This document shows positions 60,071 to 64,000 of a stretch of 64,000 bases of DNA, in pieces. Each line of letters opens with the position of its first letter. The first letter of the stretch is position 1. This DNA comes from Methanoregula sp. GTDB taxonomy: Archaea; Halobacteriota; Methanomicrobia; Methanomicrobiales; Methanospirillaceae. Where the stretch lies: contig CP112999.1 in the NCBI GenBank assembly GCA_026625165.1, positions 1,240,001-1,304,000 on the forward strand. The letters run 5' to 3'. A model generated the notes under the pieces. That model saw only the letters and a program-made list of their open reading frames with translations. It had not been told where the DNA came from and did not search any database. Made by a program: the position numbers and the translations under genes.

Positions 60071-60482
60071 TGTTAAAACTCTTTTTTTTTAAACAGGAAT
60101 GAGAGGCAGAGCCTTTCAGGCAGGTCTGATGAGAAAGTCCCGGCTTTTTCATGCCAGATTAAAAATTTCTGATTTTTTTTACCCTGTCACGTTTGTTCCA
60201 GTACCCAAAAATTCTAATAACCTGTTTCATGCATAGTACATACAACAAATAATCCACAATTCTTGTGGATTAGTGTTCATACATGGGCGAAAGTCTCCTC
60301 AGCGATGATGATGACGATGAGAACCATCGGTTCTTCTCCTTTTCTATACGGTTTCAGCGTCAACTGTATTTGAGAGAACGGGCCAGGCATTTATGCCTCT
60401 TTGTCACTGGTGTCCTCAACTGCGTTTCTCATAAACTCACGGTCATCCCCTTACAAAAAATATCCCCTTCAGCCTCCATCCC
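60071..60482. other. Gene-free region before the amidoligase cluster
   Basis: No gene is supported. An open frame at 60283-60519 overlaps the next gene out of frame and has poor composition. A perfect palindrome, AATCCACAA-TTC-TTGTGGATT at 60251-60271, with AT-rich DNA before it, could be an operator for the downstream genes. Confidence 0.5.
60251..60271. promoter_or_regulatory. Inverted repeat, possible operator
   Basis: A nine-base perfect inverted repeat with a three-base centre, 212 bases before the RLAN-like gene. No T run follows, so it is unlikely to be a terminator. Confidence 0.4.
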
Positions 60483-61325
60483 ATGTACATACCCAGAGTC
60501 CGGGCTGATCCTTTCATGAATGAACGGATGGAGCGACCGGGTGTCCTGAAACCCGGCAGGGTTTCCAGCCCGGTTGCCCCCGGACAGGTGCAGGGGATTT
60601 TTCCTGTTGAAAGGGAGAAGGGCCTTCTGCCCCAGCCCGTCAGTGTCCCCGCCACTTCCAGGAAGAACGGGATAAAAACACCGGTAAAACGGGACCAGGG
60701 GCTGCTGAAGGATTCACTCTTTGTTATCAGGCGCAACGATATCCACCACGTCATCTCTGAAAACTACTATTACAAGACAGAGCCCTACTACACGATCCTT
60801 AAGCATGAACTTGAAGGAAAACAGGTGGAGCCACGCAGCAGTGCAGTCCTCGATGCCTACGTGATCCCCCTCTGCCTTGAACGGGCAGCATCGGCCGGAG
60901 TCCCCGTATGCGAGTGGGGGATCTCGCAGGCATATGTCCCCCTCCCCGCTATCCTGTACGGGCTGAACTATTTTTCCACCACCCTTGACTATTTCGTCAT
61001 CAATGATAACGAAAAGGCAAAGGAGGTGATCCGGCACATCACCAACAACGGGAAATATCCGTTCTGTTACCAGAAATATCCTGAAGGATCAGAGATCTCC
61101 ACGTGCATCGCGATCTTCGGCCGGACCCTTGGCACATGCCCCGCTGTATCAGAGCATGCTAAAAAGATCTATGAGCTGTTCCATATCCCTCTGGTAAAAC
61201 TGGTCTTTATCAGGAACGGCACGGACTACGCCCTCTCCTCCCTTTCACCAACCCGTTATGCGCAGCTCTCTGAAGGTGAGCGGGTTCTGCTCTCCGCATA
61301 CCTTGCAAACCAGGAGTTCCTATGA
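60483..61325 (+). CDS. RLAN-like protein (RimK-associated N-terminal domain) encoded separately
   Basis: 280 residues. After a basic, Pro/Val-rich start of about 80 residues comes a domain with NYYYKTEPYYTILKHELEGK, then VLDAYVIPLCLERAASAG, resembling the RLAN domain that is usually fused in front of RimK-type ATP-grasp enzymes. Further on, DYFVINDNEKAKEVIRHITN and IAIFGRTLGTCPAVSEHAKK continue the fold. It overlaps the ATP-grasp gene by four bases. Together with the GCS2 gene it makes a predicted amino-acid or peptide ligation cluster. Identification by motif only. Confidence 0.65.
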   Translation: MYIPRVRADPFMNERMERPGVLKPGRVSSPVAPGQVQGIFPVEREKGLLPQPVSVPATSRKNGIKTPVKRDQGLLKDSLFVIRRNDIHHVISENYYYKTEPYYTILKHELEGKQVEPRSSAVLDAYVIPLCLERAASAGVPVCEWGISQAYVPLPAILYGLNYFSTTLDYFVINDNEKAKEVIRHITNNGKYPFCYQKYPEGSEISTCIAIFGRTLGTCPAVSEHAKKIYELFHIPLVKLVFIRNGTDYALSSLSPTRYAQLSEGERVLLSAYLANQEFL

Positions 61326-62194
61326 GCAGGCTCGGCATCTTTGTCGACCGGAAAACCCTTTCCAATTCCGAGCAGCTCACCGCGCTCATCCGGTGCCGGG
61401 ACGTAGCCGAAGGGCTTGGCCATAACGTCGATTTTATCTTCCCGGTCGATATCAACAAGATCAAAAAGATGGACGCCCTGTTCATCCGCGCCCGCACCGA
61501 CCCGATGAACATCACGTATGTCGCGGCACGGATCGCCAGCTTCCACGGGATCCCGGTAATCGATGACCCGGAGTCAATCCAGATCTGTTCCGATAAGATC
61601 AACATGTATTCCCACCTGAAAAAGAAACGGGTGTCGATCCCGGAGACGGTTTTTCTCTCAAAAAATGACCTCAACGTCGAGACTGTGGCGCGCCTTTTTG
61701 ACGAGCTGGGTTCCCCGCTGGTTGTCAAGGAACCATCCACCTCGTTCTCGCTGCGGGTTGAGAAAGTCCACGAGGTTGCAGATTTTTTCAAAGTGGCAAG
61801 GAGGTTCATCAAAATGTCGGACTGGATCGTAGTGCAGCAGTTCATTGAAAGCAAATATGACTGGCGTGTCGGTGTGCTTGACGGAAAACTCCTGTACGCC
61901 TGCAAATATACCATCCCCTCCGTAACCTTCAAGATCCAGGCTTCCGTGAACGGGCACCTTGTCTATTGCGGTGTTGAATCCATCCCACCGGATCATGTCC
62001 CGCCCCATGTGATCCAGCTGGGGATAGACGCGGGAAATGCCATAGGGAAGGGACTTTACGGGGTCGATATCAAAAATAATAACGGGGATGCCTACGTAAT
62101 CGAAGTGAATGATAACCCATCGCTTGAAAGCGGTGAGGATACGTGTTATCCTTCGGTCTACCAGACCCTTGTCTCGCACCTCCTCAAAACGTGA
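61322..62194 (+). CDS. RimK-type ATP-grasp ligase
   Basis: 290 residues. A pre-ATP-grasp part (MSRLGIFVDRKTLSNSEQLT) leads into the ATP-grasp core: SDKINMYSHLKKKRVSIPET, SPLVVKEPSTSFSLRVEKV, WIVVQQFIESKYDWRVGVLD and VIEVNDNPSLESGE with the metal ligands. RimK-type enzymes join amino acids through an acyl phosphate. The partner substrates are unknown. It is translationally coupled to the RLAN-like gene, and eight bases separate it from GCS2. Confidence 0.88.
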   Translation: MSRLGIFVDRKTLSNSEQLTALIRCRDVAEGLGHNVDFIFPVDINKIKKMDALFIRARTDPMNITYVAARIASFHGIPVIDDPESIQICSDKINMYSHLKKKRVSIPETVFLSKNDLNVETVARLFDELGSPLVVKEPSTSFSLRVEKVHEVADFFKVARRFIKMSDWIVVQQFIESKYDWRVGVLDGKLLYACKYTIPSVTFKIQASVNGHLVYCGVESIPPDHVPPHVIQLGIDAGNAIGKGLYGVDIKNNNGDAYVIEVNDNPSLESGEDTCYPSVYQTLVSHLLKT

Positions 62195-62202
62195 ATTTTC
62201 CC

Positions 62203-63312
62203 ATGACCATTGGAACTGAACATGAATACTCCATCAATGATATGGAGTTTAACCCGCGGCCGGTATCAGACCAGATCATAAAAAAGATATGCGGGCGGGT
62301 CGAGAGCGAGATCCTCTTCGGGGACGTAAAGCTTTCAAAGGAACTCCAGAAAACAGTACTTGAGTTCATCCCAAAAAAGCCCGAACACAACCTTGCCCCT
62401 CTTGAAGAGCACCTGTATAATGGCATCCGGAAATTTTCCAATATGTTCCACGGTAAATACCAGCTCCTGGGGCTCGGTATGCACCCGACGCTGACCCTTG
62501 ACAGGACCGCCGTCTGGGATCATGACGAGGGGGACTATTATGAGGTTTATGACAGGCTGTTTGACATACGCCAGCACGGGTGGCTGAATATCCAGGCACT
62601 CCAGATCAACCTGTCGTACGCCCATGAGCATGATCTTGTCTGCATGCATAACCGGATCCGGGCGCTCCTGCCCTGTCTTGTCGCTGTCACTGCGTCCTCA
62701 CCCATGGTCGAAGGACGGCTGACCGGCAACGCGGACAACCGGCTCATTTATTACCGGGAGAACCAGAAGGAGATCCCCCGGATATGCAACAGGATAATCC
62801 CCGGGCAGATCAGGGAGGTCGCAGATTACCATGCAATGCAGCAGGAAATTTTTTCCAGCCTCCGGGAATGCGGGGCAGGAATTCTCTGCGAGGAATGGGT
62901 AAATTCCAGCGGTATCATCATCCGGTTCTCCCGCAGGTGTCTTGAGATAAAAGCGCTTGACGAGCAGGAATGTATCCGTTCGGATATGGCGGTCTGTGCT
63001 TTTGTACGGGCGTTGCTGCGGTGCAGCGCACCACTGCCTCCCATCGACCATGAGGGGCTCATCAGCCTTCTTGAAGAGGCTGTCAGGGAAGGTACCCGTA
63101 ATTTGCGACCCGAGCTTGAGCAGTTGTATGCCTGCGCATGGCAGCACGCAACCGATGAAGAACGGACCTACCTGCCGGTTATCCGGAACCGGATCGAGAA
63201 CGGGAGCCTTGCTGAACGGATGCGCGACCGGTACGAGAACGAGGGAGATATCGTGCCCATAATGAACGATATGGCCCGGTGCCTTCTTGATAACCACCCA
63301 TATGGCATGTGA
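62203..63312 (+). CDS. Glutamate-cysteine ligase family 2 (GCS2/YbdK-like)
   Basis: 369 residues from the ATG at 62203. TIGTEHEYSINDMEFNPRPV is the start of the GCS2 fold, and LLGLGMHPTLTLDRTAVWDH, ALQINLSYAHEHDLVCMHNR, VAVTASSPMVEGRLTGNADN and FSRRCLEIKALDEQECIRSD hold the glutamate- and ATP-binding residues. GCS2 enzymes make gamma-glutamyl or similar bonds. With the two genes before it this is a three-gene amidoligase unit. Confidence 0.9.
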   Translation: MTIGTEHEYSINDMEFNPRPVSDQIIKKICGRVESEILFGDVKLSKELQKTVLEFIPKKPEHNLAPLEEHLYNGIRKFSNMFHGKYQLLGLGMHPTLTLDRTAVWDHDEGDYYEVYDRLFDIRQHGWLNIQALQINLSYAHEHDLVCMHNRIRALLPCLVAVTASSPMVEGRLTGNADNRLIYYRENQKEIPRICNRIIPGQIREVADYHAMQQEIFSSLRECGAGILCEEWVNSSGIIIRFSRRCLEIKALDEQECIRSDMAVCAFVRALLRCSAPLPPIDHEGLISLLEEAVREGTRNLRPELEQLYACAWQHATDEERTYLPVIRNRIENGSLAERMRDRYENEGDIVPIMNDMARCLLDNHPYGM

Positions 63313-63384
63313 CCAGTCACCATTTTTTACAACAACACTCTTAACCAACCCTGCCAAGAATTGTAGTAGGAGGACTGAAAAGAA

Positions 63385-64000
63385 TTGTCCAGTACGCTTA
63401 TCCGGGAAGCAGAAGGCTACGAGTTATTAAAAAAATGCGGAATCCCTGTACCCCGCTATGAGATTGCCCGATCAGCTTTAGAAGCCGCAGGTGCGGCTGA
63501 CCGTATCGGCTATCCGGTAGTGCTCAAGATTATTTCCCGGCAGATCGTCCACAAAAGCGATGCCATAGGCGTGATAACCGGTGTCGGAAACGCAGCCCAG
63601 GCCCGCGAGGCATATGATTCGATCCTGAAAAGTGCTGCCCGGTCAACACCTGCCGCGGTGATTGAGGGGGTGATGGTGGAACAGCAGCTCCCGCCCGGGC
63701 TTGAAATGATTATTGGAGGGAAGACTGACCCGGCTTTTGGAAAGGTGCTCACGGTTGGGATCGGCGGCACGCTGGTGGAGCTGCTCAGGGACGTTGAAAC
63801 CCGTGTGCTCCCCATCGACAAAAATGAGATTGTTTCCATGATCCATGGACTGCAGGGGTATCCCCTCATTTCAGGATACCGCAACGAGCCCGCACGGGAC
63901 GAACAGGCATTGGTCGCCATGATTGAAGCCATTGCCAGTCTCTTTTTGTCGCGCCCTGATATTTCGGAGTTTGATATCAATCCCCTGATCCTGTACGGGA
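63385..64000 (+). CDS. ADP-forming acetyl-CoA synthetase beta subunit (cut by window end)
   Basis: The frame starts at a TTG (63385) preceded by AGGAGG at 63368-63373, a clear ribosome site, and reads LIREAEGYELLKKCGIPVPR, VVLKIISRQIVHKSDAIGV, MVEQQLPPGLEMIIGGKTDP and SEFDINPLILYG. This is the ATP-grasp beta subunit of nucleoside-diphosphate-forming acyl-CoA synthetases, which conserve energy by making ATP from acyl-CoA, ADP and phosphate. It runs off the window. Confidence 0.9.
   Translation, partial: MSSTLIREAEGYELLKKCGIPVPRYEIARSALEAAGAADRIGYPVVLKIISRQIVHKSDAIGVITGVGNAAQAREAYDSILKSAARSTPAAVIEGVMVEQQLPPGLEMIIGGKTDPAFGKVLTVGIGGTLVELLRDVETRVLPIDKNEIVSMIHGLQGYPLISGYRNEPARDEQALVAMIEAIASLFLSRPDISEFDINPLILYG

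Noticed and set aside
60283-60519. A 78-codon ORF before the RLAN-like gene
   Set aside because: It overlaps the start of that gene in another frame, has no family and no ribosome site.

Overview
The window looks like chromosomal DNA of a methanogenic archaeon of the order Methanomicrobiales; the genus is not certain, but Methanoregula-like genomes fit best. The evidence is the archaeal early shikimate route (aldolase-type ADTH synthase plus dehydroquinate synthase II), two proteasome-activating nucleotidases, aMBF1, a phosphomevalonate dehydratase small subunit, an ADP-forming acetyl-CoA synthetase subunit, a DUF3821 surface protein, many PAS sensor proteins, and TATA-box promoters with short leaders. 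No complete rRNA or tRNA gene was seen.

Layout. 1-4.2 kb is an accessory edge: a truncated PAS sensor, a ribbon-helix-helix protein, a dead transposase interrupted by a 209-bp MITE, an OFA-family transporter with a remnant of acetyl-CoA synthetase beside it, and an unexplained GC-rich structured stretch. 4.2-13.2 kb is mostly housekeeping: FKBP isomerase, CYTH protein, phosphoesterase, radical SAM protein, isoprenoid enzyme, a PAN-type ATPase, a mechanosensitive-type channel, a 29-residue repeat protein and a HTH-PAS sensor. 13.3-19 kb holds two tandem paralogous surface proteins, an RND (HAE3) exporter and a CheY-like receiver. 19-29.9 kb has a cupredoxin-like lipoprotein without copper ligands, an MgtA-type ATPase, a second PAN divergent from aMBF1, and a 1336-residue multi-PAS kinase.

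30-44.8 kb is an accessory island: toxin-antitoxin pairs (VapBC, RelE-like), DinD, a PLD-family protein, an exported deaminase, DUF3800, a small nuclease-like protein, gene remnants and several dispersed repeat families. A roughly 130-codon orphan gene occurs three times, each copy with the same roughly 220-bp repeat (R) at its 3' side; two copies are broken by the same 52-bp palindromic insertion. Related palindromic mini-elements recur at other places in the window, several with an empty-site copy for comparison.

44.8-54.7 kb is the aromatic amino acid locus: two ADTH-synthase-like aldolases, DHQ synthase II, prephenate dehydrogenase, prephenate dehydratase, EPSP synthase, a fused shikimate kinase-shikimate dehydrogenase and chorismate synthase, mostly with overlapping start and stop codons, and a convergent dehydroquinate dehydratase. 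Upstream lies a short ORF ending in eight aromatic codons out of the last twelve, followed by two mutually exclusive hairpins, one of which would hide the ribosome binding site of the first gene. This is a candidate archaeal attenuation system and is the most interesting feature of the window.

54.7-64 kb holds a small exporter, a U32 peptidase-family protein, triosephosphate isomerase, an HTH-CBS regulator, a second, longer MITE carrying a 49-bp tandem hairpin array, a three-gene amidoligase cluster (RLAN-like, RimK-type ATP-grasp, GCS2) and the start of an ADP-forming acetyl-CoA synthetase beta subunit cut by the window end.
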